Numbered from the stretch's first letter, positions 1 through 8,901 are shown. The stretch is 64,000 nucleotides of DNA from Streptomyces tibetensis (GCF_007655005.1 NZ_SZVW01000006.1:124001-188000); one strand, 5' to 3'. Notes: a model not told the origin generated them from the letters alone. Translations and numbers: made by a program.

Positions 1-755
1 TCGGCTTCGGCTCCATCAAGTGGGTCGGCCTGCAGAACTTCAAGGAGCTGTTCACCAGCAACCCGCAGTTCTGGCCGGCCGTCGAGCACAACATCATCTG
101 GTTCGTGGTGCTCATCCTGCTGCCCACGCCCTTCGGCCTGTTCCTCGCCGTGCAGCTGGACAAGAAGATCCGCTTCAGCCGCGTCTACCAGACCGCGTTC
201 TTCCTGCCGGTCGTGATGTCGCTGGCCGTCATCGGCTTCGTCTGGCAGCTGATCTACAACCCGGACACGGGCCTGATCAACAGCATCATCGGCGCCAACA
301 AGCCAGGCCACTACATCGACTGGATCGGCGACCCGGACCTCAACCTCTGGGCGATCCTCGTCGCCGCGTCCTGGCGGCACGCCGGCTACATGATGATCCT
401 CTACCTGGCCGGCCTGAAGAGCGTCGACCCGGCCCTGCGGGAGGCCTCCGCCCTGGACGGCGCCAGTGAGTGGCAGACGTTCAAGAACGTCATCTTCCCG
501 ACCCTGCGCCCGACCAACACCGTCGTCCTGGTCGTCACGATCATCGAGGCGCTGCGCGCCTTCGACCTGGTCTTCGTCTTCAACAAGGGCGCCCAGGGCA
601 CCGAGCTGCTGTCGATCCTGGTGACCAACAACATCATCGGAGAGTCCAGCCGCATCGGATACGGCTCCGCGATCGCCGTCGTCCTGCTGGTGATCTCGCT
701 CGCGGTGATCATCCCCTACCTGATCGCGACCTTCCGGAAGGAGCGGCGCGCATGA
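1..755 (+). CDS. Carbohydrate ABC transporter permease, MalF-like (5' end outside window)
   Basis: This is the C-terminal part of an inner-membrane permease of a binding-protein-dependent sugar ABC transporter (MalF/UgpA type). Reading begins in frame at base 3 and runs without interruption to a TGA. It shows several hydrophobic helices and the EAA cytoplasmic loop (EASALDGASEWQTFKNVIFP) that contacts the ATPase. The family is about 300 aa, so roughly 50 N-terminal residues are missing to the left. Its stop overlaps the ATG of the next permease (ATGA), so the two are translationally coupled. The binding protein is presumably upstream, outside the window. The substrate cannot be read from the sequence; proximity to bglC suggests a glycoside or oligosaccharide. 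Confidence 0.9.
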   Translation, partial: GFGSIKWVGLQNFKELFTSNPQFWPAVEHNIIWFVVLILLPTPFGLFLAVQLDKKIRFSRVYQTAFFLPVVMSLAVIGFVWQLIYNPDTGLINSIIGANKPGHYIDWIGDPDLNLWAILVAASWRHAGYMMILYLAGLKSVDPALREASALDGASEWQTFKNVIFPTLRPTNTVVLVVTIIEALRAFDLVFVFNKGAQGTELLSILVTNNIIGESSRIGYGSAIAVVLLVISLAVIIPYLIATFRKERRA

Positions 756-1639
756 GCACCCTGAGCGCACCGGTCAAGCAGCGCACCCCGATCCGCCCCG
801 CCCGGATCCTGCTGCACACCTTCCTCGTCGTCACGGCGCTGGCCTGGCTCGCGCCCCTGCTGTGGGCCCTGCTCGCGGCGATGCGGCCGTACGCGGAGAC
901 CAGCACCAAGGGCTATGTCTCCTGGCCCGACAAGCTCACCCTCGACAACTTCACCAACGCCTTCCAGCAGTCGGACATGCTGCACTACTTCGGCAACACG
1001 CTGCTGATCGCGGTCCCGGCCGTGCTGCTGACGCTGCTGCTGTCGTCGATGGTCGCCTTCTACGTCAGCCGCTTCGACTTCCGGGTCAACCTGTTCCTGC
1101 TGCTGGTGTTCACCGCCGGCAACCTGCTGCCCCAGCAGGTCATCATCACGCCGCTGTACCGGCTGTACCTGCTGATCGACCTGCCCGGCATCACCATGAG
1201 CGGCAAGCTGTACGACTCCGCGCTCGGCCTGGTACTGATCCACGTGGCGTTCCAGTCCGGCTTCTGCGCGTTCGTGCTGAGCAACTACATGCGCTCGCTT
1301 CCGCACGAGCTCACCGAGGCCGCCCTGGTCGACGGCGCCTCCGTCTGGCGGCTGTACTGGCAGATCGTGCTGCCGCTGTGCAAGCCCGCGATGGCCGCCC
1401 TCGCCACCCTGCTCTCCATCTGGATCTACAACGACTTCTTCTGGGCCATCGTCCTGATCTCCACCGGCGAGAACATGCCGATCACCTCGGCGCTGAACAA
1501 CCTCTCCGGCCAGTACTTCACCGACCCCAACCTGGTCGCCGCGGGCGCCCTGCTCACCGCGATCCCGACCCTGATCGTGTACTTCGCGCTCCAGCGCCAG
1601 TTCGTCAGCGGCCTGACCCTGGGCGCCAACAAGGGCTGA
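752..1639 (+). CDS. Carbohydrate ABC transporter permease, MalG-like
   Basis: This 295-aa inner-membrane permease is the MalG-type partner of the preceding gene. It has about six hydrophobic segments, the first at residues 17-40, and an EAA loop (EAALVDGASVWRLYWQIVLP) near residue 195 that docks on the ATP-binding subunit. The ATG at 752 overlaps the upstream TGA and fits translational coupling. No ATPase gene follows, as is usual in Streptomyces, where a shared MsiK ATPase serves many sugar importers (established for cellobiose and maltose systems, inferred here). The gene ends at a strong hairpin that separates it from the convergent bglC. Confidence 0.92.
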   Translation: MSTLSAPVKQRTPIRPARILLHTFLVVTALAWLAPLLWALLAAMRPYAETSTKGYVSWPDKLTLDNFTNAFQQSDMLHYFGNTLLIAVPAVLLTLLLSSMVAFYVSRFDFRVNLFLLLVFTAGNLLPQQVIITPLYRLYLLIDLPGITMSGKLYDSALGLVLIHVAFQSGFCAFVLSNYMRSLPHELTEAALVDGASVWRLYWQIVLPLCKPAMAALATLLSIWIYNDFFWAIVLISTGENMPITSALNNLSGQYFTDPNLVAAGALLTAIPTLIVYFALQRQFVSGLTLGANKG

Positions 1640-1700
1640 CGCCCCTCGCAAAGGGAACGCCCGTACGCCACCGCTTCAGCATCCACCGCTGAGGCACGGC

Positions 1701-1736
1701 CGGGGCGCGGCACTCCCCTCATCGTGCCGCGCCCCG
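1701..1736. terminator. Hairpin between convergent permease and bglC genes
   Basis: A 13-bp perfect stem (1701-1713 with 1724-1736; core GGGGCGCGGCAC) encloses a 10-nt loop. It lies between the convergent ends at 1639 and 1748, so it can serve both strands as an intrinsic terminator. There is no strong T-tract, as is common in Streptomyces. Confidence 0.7.
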
Positions 1737-1747
1737 CCCCCCGTCGG

Positions 1748-3184
1748 TCAGACCGCCTCGACCTCCGGCAGCGTTCCCGTCCGTGCCGCCCGCCCGTACC
1801 ACCGGGCGCTCGTCTTCGGCGTGCGTTCCAGCGTCGCGTAGTCCACGTACACCGCGCCGAAGCGCTTGCCGTAGCCGTACGCCCACTCGAAGTTGTCCAT
1901 CAGGGACCACAGGTAGTAGCCCCGGACGTCCGCGCCGTCGGCGATCGCGCGGCGGACCGCCGAGAGATGGCCGTGCAGGTAGGCGACCCGCTCCGGGTCG
2001 TGCACCCGGCCGTCCGAGTCGATCTTGTCGTCGTAGGCCGCGCCGTTCTCCGTGATGTACAGCGGCAGGCCCGGCGCCTCCCGGGTGTAGCGCATGATCA
2101 GCTCGTGCAGGCCGGTCGGATCGATCGTCCAGCCCATCTCCGTGCGGTCGCCCGGCGTCTGGTGGAAGGCGACGTCGTCCGCGGCCGGCCACGGCGAGTG
2201 GTCGCTCGCCCCGTGACCGTCGGCACGGGGGGCCTTCGCCGACACGTCCGCCGCCGAGACCAGCGCGGGCGTGTAGTAGTTGAGGCCCAGCGCGTCCAGC
2301 GGCTGGTTGATCAGCTCCAGGTCGCCGTCCAGGACGTGGTCCCAGTCCGTCAGGCCCGCCGTCGCCACGTACAGCGACTCCGGGTAGGCGCCGTGCAGCA
2401 TCGGTCCGTGGAACACGCCGTTGGCCAGGTCGTCGATCCTGCGGACCGCGTCCAGATCCGCCGGGTCCTGCGAAAGCGGCCTGACCACCGAGGAGTTGAG
2501 ACTCACCGCGACCGTGTTGCGAGCCGGCATCACCGAGCGCAGCGCGGACGCGCCCAGTCCGTGCGCCAGATTCAGATGGTGCGCGGCACGCAGCGAGGCC
2601 GCCGGGTCCGTACGGCCCGGGGCGTGCACCCCGGAGGCGTAGCCCAGGAACGCGCTGCACCACGGCTCGTTGATCGTGATCCACTGCTCCACCCGGTCGC
2701 CCAGTGCCTCGCCGGCGATCTGCGCGTACTCCGCGAACCGGTACGCCGTGTCGCGCTCCGGCCAGCCGCCCGCGTCCTCCAGTTCCTGCGGCAGATCCCA
2801 GTGGTAGAGCGTGATGGCCGGCTTGATGTTCTTGGCCAGCAGCTCGTCCACCAGCCGCCGGTAGAAGTCCAGACCCTTCTGCACGGCAGGGCCCCGGCCG
2901 GTCGGCTGCACCCGCGACCACGACATGGAGAAGCGGTAGGCGCCCAGGCCCAGCTCCGCCATCAGCGCCACGTCGTCGCGGTAGCGGTGGTAGTGGTCGA
3001 CAGCGATGTCACCGTGGTCGCCGCCGGCGGTCTTGCCCGGCGTGTGGCTGAAGGTGTCCCAGATCGACGGCGTCCGGCCGTCCTCCCGCACCGCACCCTC
3101 GATCTGGTACGCGGACGTCGCCGCGCCCCACAGGAAGGCGGGCGGGAAGGTCACCGGGGTGGCCGGGTTCTCGGAGTCAGGCAT
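1748..3184 (-). CDS. bglC: Beta-glucosidase, glycoside hydrolase family 1
   Basis: A 478-aa cytoplasmic GH1 enzyme that hydrolyses imported cellobiose and short cello-oligosaccharides to glucose. The length is typical of the family. The acid/base Glu173 lies in TINEP and the nucleophile Glu379 in YITENGAAY; the N-terminal [14 protein letters not shown] motif is also present. No signal peptide is seen, consistent with action after uptake by CebEFG. The gene lies about 100 bp downstream of cebG on the same strand, with its own CebR-type box touching the start codon. In Streptomyces, bglC in this context removes the CebR inducer (established in S. scabies and S. griseus; transferred here by synteny). 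Confidence 0.95.
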   Translation of the reverse strand: MPDSENPATPVTFPPAFLWGAATSAYQIEGAVREDGRTPSIWDTFSHTPGKTAGGDHGDIAVDHYHRYRDDVALMAELGLGAYRFSMSWSRVQPTGRGPAVQKGLDFYRRLVDELLAKNIKPAITLYHWDLPQELEDAGGWPERDTAYRFAEYAQIAGEALGDRVEQWITINEPWCSAFLGYASGVHAPGRTDPAASLRAAHHLNLAHGLGASALRSVMPARNTVAVSLNSSVVRPLSQDPADLDAVRRIDDLANGVFHGPMLHGAYPESLYVATAGLTDWDHVLDGDLELINQPLDALGLNYYTPALVSAADVSAKAPRADGHGASDHSPWPAADDVAFHQTPGDRTEMGWTIDPTGLHELIMRYTREAPGLPLYITENGAAYDDKIDSDGRVHDPERVAYLHGHLSAVRRAIADGADVRGYYLWSLMDNFEWAYGYGKRFGAVYVDYATLERTPKTSARWYGRAARTGTLPEVEAV

Positions 3185-3197
3185 GGAAGCGCTCCCA
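3184..3197 (-). promoter_or_regulatory. CebR-type operator overlapping the bglC start codon
   Basis: TGGAAGCGCTCCCA on the plus strand differs by one base from the 14-bp CebR palindrome TGGGAGCGCTCCCA found upstream of cebE. Its edge base is the A of the bglC ATG. Binding here would block transcription or initiation of bglC directly. Confidence 0.8.
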
Positions 3198-3235
3198 AAA
3201 GGGGTCGTGTGGACCGACGGGCGGATGGGGGGAAA

Positions 3236-3263
3236 GGGGCCGAGGCGGCAATGGCTCGGCCCC
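3236..3263 (-). terminator. Hairpin between cebG and bglC
   Basis: A 9-bp stem (GGGGCCGAG / CTCGGCCCC, 3236-3244 with 3255-3263) has a 10-nt loop and is followed on the minus strand by TTTCCCCCC. It sits just past the cebG stop and before bglC, so it may partly terminate the ceb transcript and set bglC expression apart. Confidence 0.5.
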
Positions 3264-3280
3264 CCGGGGGGAAGCAGGAC

Positions 3281-4186
3281 TCAGCCCTTGACGGCGCCCT
3301 GCATGATGCCGCCCACGATCTGCTTGCCGAAGATCGCGAAGACCAGCAGCAACGGCAGCGTGCCCAGCAGCGCGCCCGCCATGATCAGGGACTGGTCGGG
3401 GGTGTAGCCGCGGCCCAGACCCGCGACCGCGACCTGCACGGTCGGGTTGCCCATCTGGGTCAGCACCAGGAAGGGCCACATGAAGTCGTTCCAGGTCTGC
3501 ACGAACGTCAGCATCCCGAGCACGGCCATCGCCGGCCGCGCCGCCGGGAACACCACGTGCCACACCACACGCCAGCTGCTCGCGCCGTCCACCCGGGCCG
3601 CCTCGATGATCTCGTCCGGCAGCGCCTGGATCAGGTACTGCCGCATGAAGAACACACCGAACGCGCTCACCAGCGACGGCAGGATCACCGCCTGCAGCTG
3701 GTCCGTCCAGTCGAGCTTGGCGACCATCATGTACAGCGGGATCACACTCAGCTGCGGCGGCACCATCATCGTGCCGATCACGATCAGCATCAGCGCGCCG
3801 CGGCCCCTGAACCGCAGCTTGGCGAAGGCGAAACCGGCGATCGTCGACAGGAAGACGATGGTCAGTGCCGACGTGCCCGCCACGATCGTGGTGTTGAAGA
3901 ACGCCTCACCCAGGTTGGCGTCCTTCCAGGCGATCTCCAGCTTGTCGAACAGGCCCGAACCGAACCAGAAGGGCGGCGGCGTCTGCGCCAGCCGCTGGTT
4001 GTCACGCGAGGCGGCGATCGCCGTCCACACCAGCGGGAACAGCGAAACCAGCGTGAACACGATCAGGATCGCGTACGCGATCGGACCGCCGTGCAGCTGC
4101 CCGCCGGCCCGCGCGGACTTCGGCAGCCGGGGGCGCTTGGGCGTCTCGACGGGCTTGGTGTCCGGGGGCGTCACAGTCGTCGTCAC
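3281..4186 (-). CDS. cebG: Cellobiose ABC transporter permease CebG (MalG-like)
   Basis: A 301-aa inner-membrane permease for cellobiose/cellotriose import. It has about six transmembrane helices and the EAA loop (EAARVDGASSWRVVWHVVFP) near residue 195. GTG at 4186 is preferred because AAGGAG lies about 7 nt upstream; a second in-frame GTG at 4192 lies too close to that ribosome site. The Shine-Dalgarno overlaps the stop of cebF, so the two genes are coupled. The assignment to Ceb rather than another sugar rests on linkage to bglC, cebE and cebR and on the CebR boxes. Confidence 0.9.
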   Translation of the reverse strand: MTTTVTPPDTKPVETPKRPRLPKSARAGGQLHGGPIAYAILIVFTLVSLFPLVWTAIAASRDNQRLAQTPPPFWFGSGLFDKLEIAWKDANLGEAFFNTTIVAGTSALTIVFLSTIAGFAFAKLRFRGRGALMLIVIGTMMVPPQLSVIPLYMMVAKLDWTDQLQAVILPSLVSAFGVFFMRQYLIQALPDEIIEAARVDGASSWRVVWHVVFPAARPAMAVLGMLTFVQTWNDFMWPFLVLTQMGNPTVQVAVAGLGRGYTPDQSLIMAGALLGTLPLLLVFAIFGKQIVGGIMQGAVKG

Positions 4187-4197
4187 GGCCACACTCC

Positions 4198-5217
4198 TTA
4201 ACTACTGGCGCGCAGCCGGCGCGAGAGGACGTAGTTGACGATGGCGATGACGATCAGGATCAGGAACATCGTCCAGGCGATCGCCGAGGCACGGCCCAGG
4301 TGCTGGGCCACCCAGCCCTGCTCGTACAGATACAGACCGAGCGTCTGGAACTGGTGCTCCGCGCCACCGGACGTGCCCTTGTTGGCGTCGAACAGCAGCG
4401 GCTCGCCGAAGACCTGGCTCGCCCCGATCGTCGAGACGACACAGGTGAACAGGATCGTCGGGCGCAGCGCGGGCAGCGTCACATGGATGAACTGCTGCCA
4501 GCGGTTGGCCCCGTCCAGGGCCGCCGACTCGTACAGGTCGTGCGGGATGGCCTGCATCGCGGCCAGGTAGATCAGCGCGTTGTAGCCGGTCCAGCGCCAG
4601 ATGATGATCGACGAGACGGCGATCTGCGAGGGCCACTTGTCGTTCTGCCAGTCGACCGGGTTGATGCCGACCGCGTCGAGGGCCCAGTTGATCATGCCGT
4701 AGTCGCGGCCGAAGAGCAGCACGAACACCAGCGAGGCGGCGGCGATCGACGTCGCGTACGGCGCGAGCATCGCGACCCGGAAGAACGTCGAGGCGCGCAG
4801 CTTGTAGTTGAGGATGTGGGCGATGCCCATCGCCATCAGCAACTGCGGAACGGTGGAGATGATGCCGATGGTCAGGGTGTTCTTCGCCGCGTTCCAGAAG
4901 AAGTCGTCGTCGAAGATCCGGGTGTAGTTGCGCAGCCCGACCCAGTTCATGTCGGTCGGCGCGGTCAGCTCCACCTGGTGCAGCGAGGCCCAGCCCGTGT
5001 AGATCAGCGGAAACAGGCCGAACGCGATGAACAGCAGGAAGAACGGGGACACGAACGCGTACGGGCTCCAGCGGATGTCCCGCTGCCAGCGCCGGGACAG
5101 CCGGTCCCGGCGCCGCCGCTCCTTCTCCACGGCGGCGTCCTCGGGCGGGCGGCCCGGGGCCGCGCCCCCCTCCATGGGGGGCGCGGCTGTGTCGTTGCGG
5201 GTGGCCATACGGGTCAC
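4198..5217 (-). CDS. cebF: Cellobiose ABC transporter permease CebF (MalF-like)
   Basis: A 339-aa inner-membrane permease. A polar, charged N-terminal tail of about 45 residues precedes the first helix, followed by about six membrane segments and an EAA loop (ESAALDGANRWQQFIHVTLP) near residue 235. It pairs with CebG to form the pore of the cello-oligosaccharide importer. GTG at 5217 overlaps the cebE stop (GTGA) and suggests coupling; ATG at 5208 is a possible alternative. It is the middle gene of cebEFG. No ATPase gene is present, so MsiK is the likely energiser (known for Ceb systems, not visible here). Confidence 0.92.
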   Translation of the reverse strand: MTRMATRNDTAAPPMEGGAAPGRPPEDAAVEKERRRRDRLSRRWQRDIRWSPYAFVSPFFLLFIAFGLFPLIYTGWASLHQVELTAPTDMNWVGLRNYTRIFDDDFFWNAAKNTLTIGIISTVPQLLMAMGIAHILNYKLRASTFFRVAMLAPYATSIAAASLVFVLLFGRDYGMINWALDAVGINPVDWQNDKWPSQIAVSSIIIWRWTGYNALIYLAAMQAIPHDLYESAALDGANRWQQFIHVTLPALRPTILFTCVVSTIGASQVFGEPLLFDANKGTSGGAEHQFQTLGLYLYEQGWVAQHLGRASAIAWTMFLILIVIAIVNYVLSRRLRASS

Positions 5218-6542
5218 TGGTCCAGCTTGTTGTCGATGGTCTTGATCGCGGACTCCCAGGCGTCCTTGGCCGACTTGCCCTTCGTCACCAGGATCACGCC
5301 GTTGTCCGACAGGCCCTGCATGATGATCTGGTCCTTCGGGCCGATCACCTGGACCGGGGCGGCCTTGGCGGCCTCGGCGAAGATCGGACCGATCTTCTGG
5401 TCACCGGTCATCTCGTTCGTCGCGCCCGTCACTTCGGGCATGGTGTAGGCGGACGGGGCGCTCGGGAAGCTGGCCTGCACCTTGAACAGCTTCGCCTGCT
5501 GCTCCGGCGCGGTCAGCCAGGTCACGAACTTCTGGGCCTCCTTCACGTGCTTGCCGCTCTTCGGCACGGTGAGGAAGGTGCCGCCCCAGTTGCCGCCCTT
5601 GGGCGCGACGGCCACGGCCCACTTGCCGGCGGCGTCGGGCTTGGCGTTGCCCTTGATCGTGCCCAGCATCCACGGCGGGCAGGCGATCGCGGCGAACTTG
5701 TTGTTGGCGATCGTGGAGTTCCAAGACGGCTGGAACTGGGTCTGCGACTGGACGAGGCCCTTCTCGGCGGCCTCCGCGGTCAGGTCGAAGGCAGCCTTGA
5801 CGGCCGGGTTCGTCTTGTAGATGACCTCGCCGGAGGAGTCGTAGAACTTCTCCTTCTCGCTGCCGAGAATCGCGTTGATCAGGCCGCCGGGGGAGTCCAT
5901 GAAGAAGGTGCCCTTGGGGGCCTTCGCCTTGTAACGCTCGCCCACCTGGACGAGCTTGGCCCAGTCGCCGGACCACAGCTTGCCGACCTCGGCCGGGTCG
6001 GTGGGCAGACCGGCCTGCTTGAAGAGGTCCGTGCGGTAGCAGATCGCCATCGGGCCGACGTCGGTGCCGAGGCCGATCGTCTTGCCGTCCTTGGTGGTGG
6101 CCTGCTGCCACTTCCAGGGCAGCCACTTGCTCTTGTCCACGCCCGACACCTTGGACATGTCCTCGAGCTTGTCGGCCTGGGTGGCCGTCACCTCGGCGAT
6201 GTTGGCGACTTCGACGGCCTGGACGTCCAGCAGGCCGCTGTTGGTGGTCAGGTGGTTCAGCAGCGCCGGGTAGTAGTTCTCGTTGCGCTCGACGACGTTC
6301 TGCTCGATCTTGATCTTCGGGTTGAGCTTCTCGTACTCGGCGTAGAGACCGGCTTCCTTGAAGCCCATGGTGCCGAAGAGGCCCACCGAGATCGTGGTCT
6401 TGCCGCCGCCGTCGCCGTCCGACGAGGAACCGGAGCCGTCGTCCTTGCCGTCGTCGGCACAGCCGGCCAGCAGCCCGGCGCCCAGCGATGCGACGGCCGC
6501 GACGACCATCGCCTTGCGGGCGGTTCGGATGCGTGCTCGCAT
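5214..6542 (-). CDS. cebE: Cellobiose-binding lipoprotein CebE
   Basis: A 442-aa extracellular solute-binding lipoprotein of the carbohydrate family (SBP_bac_1 type). The N-terminus has basic residues, a hydrophobic stretch and a lipobox LLAGC with Cys28 as the lipidation site, followed by a flexible Asp/Ser/Gly-rich linker. It captures cello-oligosaccharides outside the membrane and delivers them to CebFG. It is the first gene of cebEFG-bglC and lies divergent from cebR. A perfect CebR palindrome is 116 bp upstream of the ATG, so cellobiose induction is likely. Substrate specificity is inferred from synteny and operators. Confidence 0.93.
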   Translation of the reverse strand: MRARIRTARKAMVVAAVASLGAGLLAGCADDGKDDGSGSSSDGDGGGKTTISVGLFGTMGFKEAGLYAEYEKLNPKIKIEQNVVERNENYYPALLNHLTTNSGLLDVQAVEVANIAEVTATQADKLEDMSKVSGVDKSKWLPWKWQQATTKDGKTIGLGTDVGPMAICYRTDLFKQAGLPTDPAEVGKLWSGDWAKLVQVGERYKAKAPKGTFFMDSPGGLINAILGSEKEKFYDSSGEVIYKTNPAVKAAFDLTAEAAEKGLVQSQTQFQPSWNSTIANNKFAAIACPPWMLGTIKGNAKPDAAGKWAVAVAPKGGNWGGTFLTVPKSGKHVKEAQKFVTWLTAPEQQAKLFKVQASFPSAPSAYTMPEVTGATNEMTGDQKIGPIFAEAAKAAPVQVIGPKDQIIMQGLSDNGVILVTKGKSAKDAWESAIKTIDNKLDQ

Positions 6543-6949
6543 GTCGTCCTCCTGTTGCCCTGACGTGCCGACCCCCCGGCCAACTGCTGTGTCGGACCGT
6601 TTTACGCGCTTAAGGCTCGGGCGGGGAACGTGCGGGTTGTGTATGTGTCAGGTACCGTGGGAGCGCTCCCACCAGTGATGTGTTGAAGAGTCCCCGGTCG
6701 CGGCGGGGGTGTCAAGGGACCGGACAGGGAGAGATGCGTTCAGTTATCGGCCCGTTAACTGGACCCTGAGCGGCATCGGTTGGGAGCCGGGCCGGTTGAA
6801 TCGAGCCAGTCGGCCACCGGTCGCACGGCTCGTCCGGCAGAAGCGGAAGGCCGGGGCGGCGAGCCCTCGGCGAAGGTCGTCACGGCGGGCGGGCCTGTTA
6901 AATTCCAGGCCAGTCGCAGAGTGCGGGTGTGAACGGGAAGGCGGAGCCC
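6543..6949. promoter_or_regulatory. Divergent cebE/cebR intergenic region
   Basis: The 407-bp divergent control region carries the cebE operator at 6658-6671. Nearer cebR it is comparatively AT-richer (for example CCCGTTAACTGG near 6758 and GTTAAATTCC near 6897), where the cebR promoter is expected. No second perfect CebR palindrome was seen on the cebR side, so cebR autoregulation is not evident. Confidence 0.6.
6658..6671. promoter_or_regulatory. CebR operator, perfect palindrome
   Basis: TGGGAGCGCTCCCA is a perfect 14-bp palindrome and identical to the published CebR consensus. It lies 116 bp upstream of the cebE ATG, in a position suited to repression of cebEFG. Confidence 0.92.
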
Positions 6950-8005
6950 ATGGCAACCCACGGAGCGCGGGGCCGAAGTGGTGGCCGGCCCACCCTCGAA
7001 GAGGTGGCGGCGCGCGCCGGTGTCGGCCGCGGCACCGTCTCGCGGGTGATCAACGGCTCGCCCCGGGTCAGCGACGCGACGCGCGCTGCCGTCGAGGCGG
7101 CGGTCGCGGAGCTCGGTTACGTCCCCAACACCGCTGCCCGTGCCCTGGCCGCCAACCGTACGGACGCGATCGCGCTGGTCGTGCCCGAGCCGGAGACCCG
7201 GTTCTTCGCGGAGCCGTACTTCTCGGACATGCTGAAAGGTGTCGGGGCGGCGCTGTCCGACACGGAGATGCAGCTGCTGCTGATCTTCGCCGGCAGCGAC
7301 CGTGAACGCGCCCGGCTCGCCCAGTACCTGGCGGCCCACCGCGTGGACGGCGTCCTGCTGGTCTCGGTGCACGCCGACGACCCCCTGCCCGACCTGCTGG
7401 CCCAGCTGGAGATCCCGGCGGTGATCAGCGGCCCGCGCTCGGCGGCGGAGACCCTGCCCTCGGTCGACTCGGACAACTACGGCGGTGCCCGCCAGGCCGT
7501 CGAGCACCTGCTGTCCCGGGGCCGCAGCCGGGTGGCCCACATCACCGGCCGCCTCGACGTCTACGGTGCCCAGCGCCGTGTCGACGGCTACCGCGAGGCC
7601 ATGAGCGACGCCGGCCTCGGGGTGGACGAGGGGCTGATCGAGGCGGGGGACTTCACGGAGGAGGGCGGCCACCGGGCCATGGAGGTCCTGCTGGAGCGCC
7701 ACCCCGACATCGACGCGGTCTTCGCCGCCTCCGACGTCACCGCGGCCGGCGCCCGCCGGGCGCTGCGCGAGGCGGGCCGCCGCATCCCGGAGGACGTGGC
7801 GCTCGTCGGCTACGACGACTCCGCCATCGCCCGCCACATGGAGCCGCCCCTGACCAGCGTCCGCCAGCCCATCGAGGAGATGGGCCGCCGGATGATAGAC
7901 CTCCTGCTCACCGAGGTCGCCGACCGCCGCCCGCTCGCGTCCCGGGGCCTGGACCGCCGGCAGATGGTCCTGGCCACGGAACTGGTGTCCCGCTCGTCGT
8001 CGTGA
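6950..8005 (+). CDS. cebR: LacI-family cellobiose-responsive repressor CebR
   Basis: A 351-aa LacI/GalR transcription repressor. A helix-turn-helix at about residues 10-35 (PTLEEVAARAGVGRGTVSRV) is followed by the hinge and a periplasmic-binding-protein-like sugar domain with the family C-terminal signature VGYDDSAIARHMEPPLTSV. ATG at 6950 is chosen because GGAAGG lies about 9 nt upstream; an in-frame GTG at 6929 lacks such a site. It is divergent from cebEFG-bglC, whose TGGGAGCGCTCCCA boxes fit LacI-type palindromes. CebR orthologues release DNA on binding cellobiose or cellotriose. The stop overlaps the start of the next gene. Confidence 0.93.
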   Translation: MATHGARGRSGGRPTLEEVAARAGVGRGTVSRVINGSPRVSDATRAAVEAAVAELGYVPNTAARALAANRTDAIALVVPEPETRFFAEPYFSDMLKGVGAALSDTEMQLLLIFAGSDRERARLAQYLAAHRVDGVLLVSVHADDPLPDLLAQLEIPAVISGPRSAAETLPSVDSDNYGGARQAVEHLLSRGRSRVAHITGRLDVYGAQRRVDGYREAMSDAGLGVDEGLIEAGDFTEEGGHRAMEVLLERHPDIDAVFAASDVTAAGARRALREAGRRIPEDVALVGYDDSAIARHMEPPLTSVRQPIEEMGRRMIDLLLTEVADRRPLASRGLDRRQMVLATELVSRSSS

Positions 8006-8901
8006 CCGGCCATCCACTCCTGGCTGTCACCGAGACCGCCCGGACCGAGCCGTACCTGCGGGCGGTGGGGGAGGTGTTCCGCGCCTTCCGCGACCAGGAC
8101 TCGGGCTGCGTGTCGTACGGGGTCCGGCTGGCGGACGGCGAGCGCTGGTTCGTGAAGGAGGCGACGACGTCCGCGGCCCGGCACTCGCTCGACCGGGCCT
8201 GGGCCTTCCATCGCGCGGTACGCCACCCGGTGATCGTCCCCCAGCTGCACCGCTTCCGGGTCGGCTCCGGCGGTCCGGCCGTGGTGATGCCCTGGCACTG
8301 CGGCGAGGTCCTCTACCACCCCACCCTCCGCCACCGGGGCGGCCGCGCCCACCCGGACCATCCCCTGGCCCGCTTCCGCGCCCAGCCCGTCGCGACGGTC
8401 CTGCACGCCGTCGACCGCCTCCTCGACGCCCACCTGGCGGTGGAGGCCGCCGGCTTCGTCGCCGTGGACCTCTACGACGGGGCGTTCCTGTACGACTTCG
8501 AGACCGGCGCGCTCCGTCTGATCGACCTCGACGAGTACCGCCCGGGCCCGTTCACCCTGGAGGCCGACCGGCTGCCGGGCTCGCGCCGTTTCATGGCCCC
8601 GGAGGAGTTGCGGCGCGGCTCCCGCATCGACACCCGCACGACGGTCCACGCCCTGGGGCGCGCCGTCCGACTGCTGCTGGACGCGGGCGACGAGGAGTGC
8701 GCCTGGCGTGGCACGGCGGAGCAACTGGCGGTCGTCGAACGGGCCGTGCGGTTCGACCCATGTGAACGGTTCACCACGGTCGCGGAGTTGGTGGCGGCGT
8801 GGCAGGCGGTGAGCCGAGGCCGGGGTGGCGCCGCAGGGCGTCCAGGCCGTCGGGCACGAACAGCCGCTCCCGGATCACCTGCCGAAACTCCGCCTCGCTG
8901 A
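8002..8901 (+). CDS. Small serine/threonine protein-kinase-like protein
   Basis: This 299-aa protein has a compact kinase fold. It shows a nucleotide-binding Lys in WFVKEA, an atypical catalytic loop AVDLYDG in place of HRD, a metal-binding LIDLDEY in place of DFG, and an MAPEEL segment resembling the APE motif. Its GTG start overlaps the cebR stop (GTGA), so it is probably cotranscribed with cebR. The C-terminal 40 residues are Arg/Pro-rich and overlap the convergent NUDIX gene by about 130 bp; this tail may be non-functional or a frameshift product. Activity is unknown: altered catalytic motifs suggest an atypical kinase or a small-molecule phosphotransferase. Confidence 0.75.
   Translation: MTGHPLLAVTETARTEPYLRAVGEVFRAFRDQDSGCVSYGVRLADGERWFVKEATTSAARHSLDRAWAFHRAVRHPVIVPQLHRFRVGSGGPAVVMPWHCGEVLYHPTLRHRGGRAHPDHPLARFRAQPVATVLHAVDRLLDAHLAVEAAGFVAVDLYDGAFLYDFETGALRLIDLDEYRPGPFTLEADRLPGSRRFMAPEELRRGSRIDTRTTVHALGRAVRLLLDAGDEECAWRGTAEQLAVVERAVRFDPCERFTTVAELVAAWQAVSRGRGGAAGRPGRRARTAAPGSPAETPPR

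Noticed and set aside
716..1651. Long minus-strand reading frame opposite the second permease
   Set aside because: Composition is Gln/Gly/Arg-rich low complexity; it is the antisense shadow of the real permease, as are most long frames in this GC-rich DNA.
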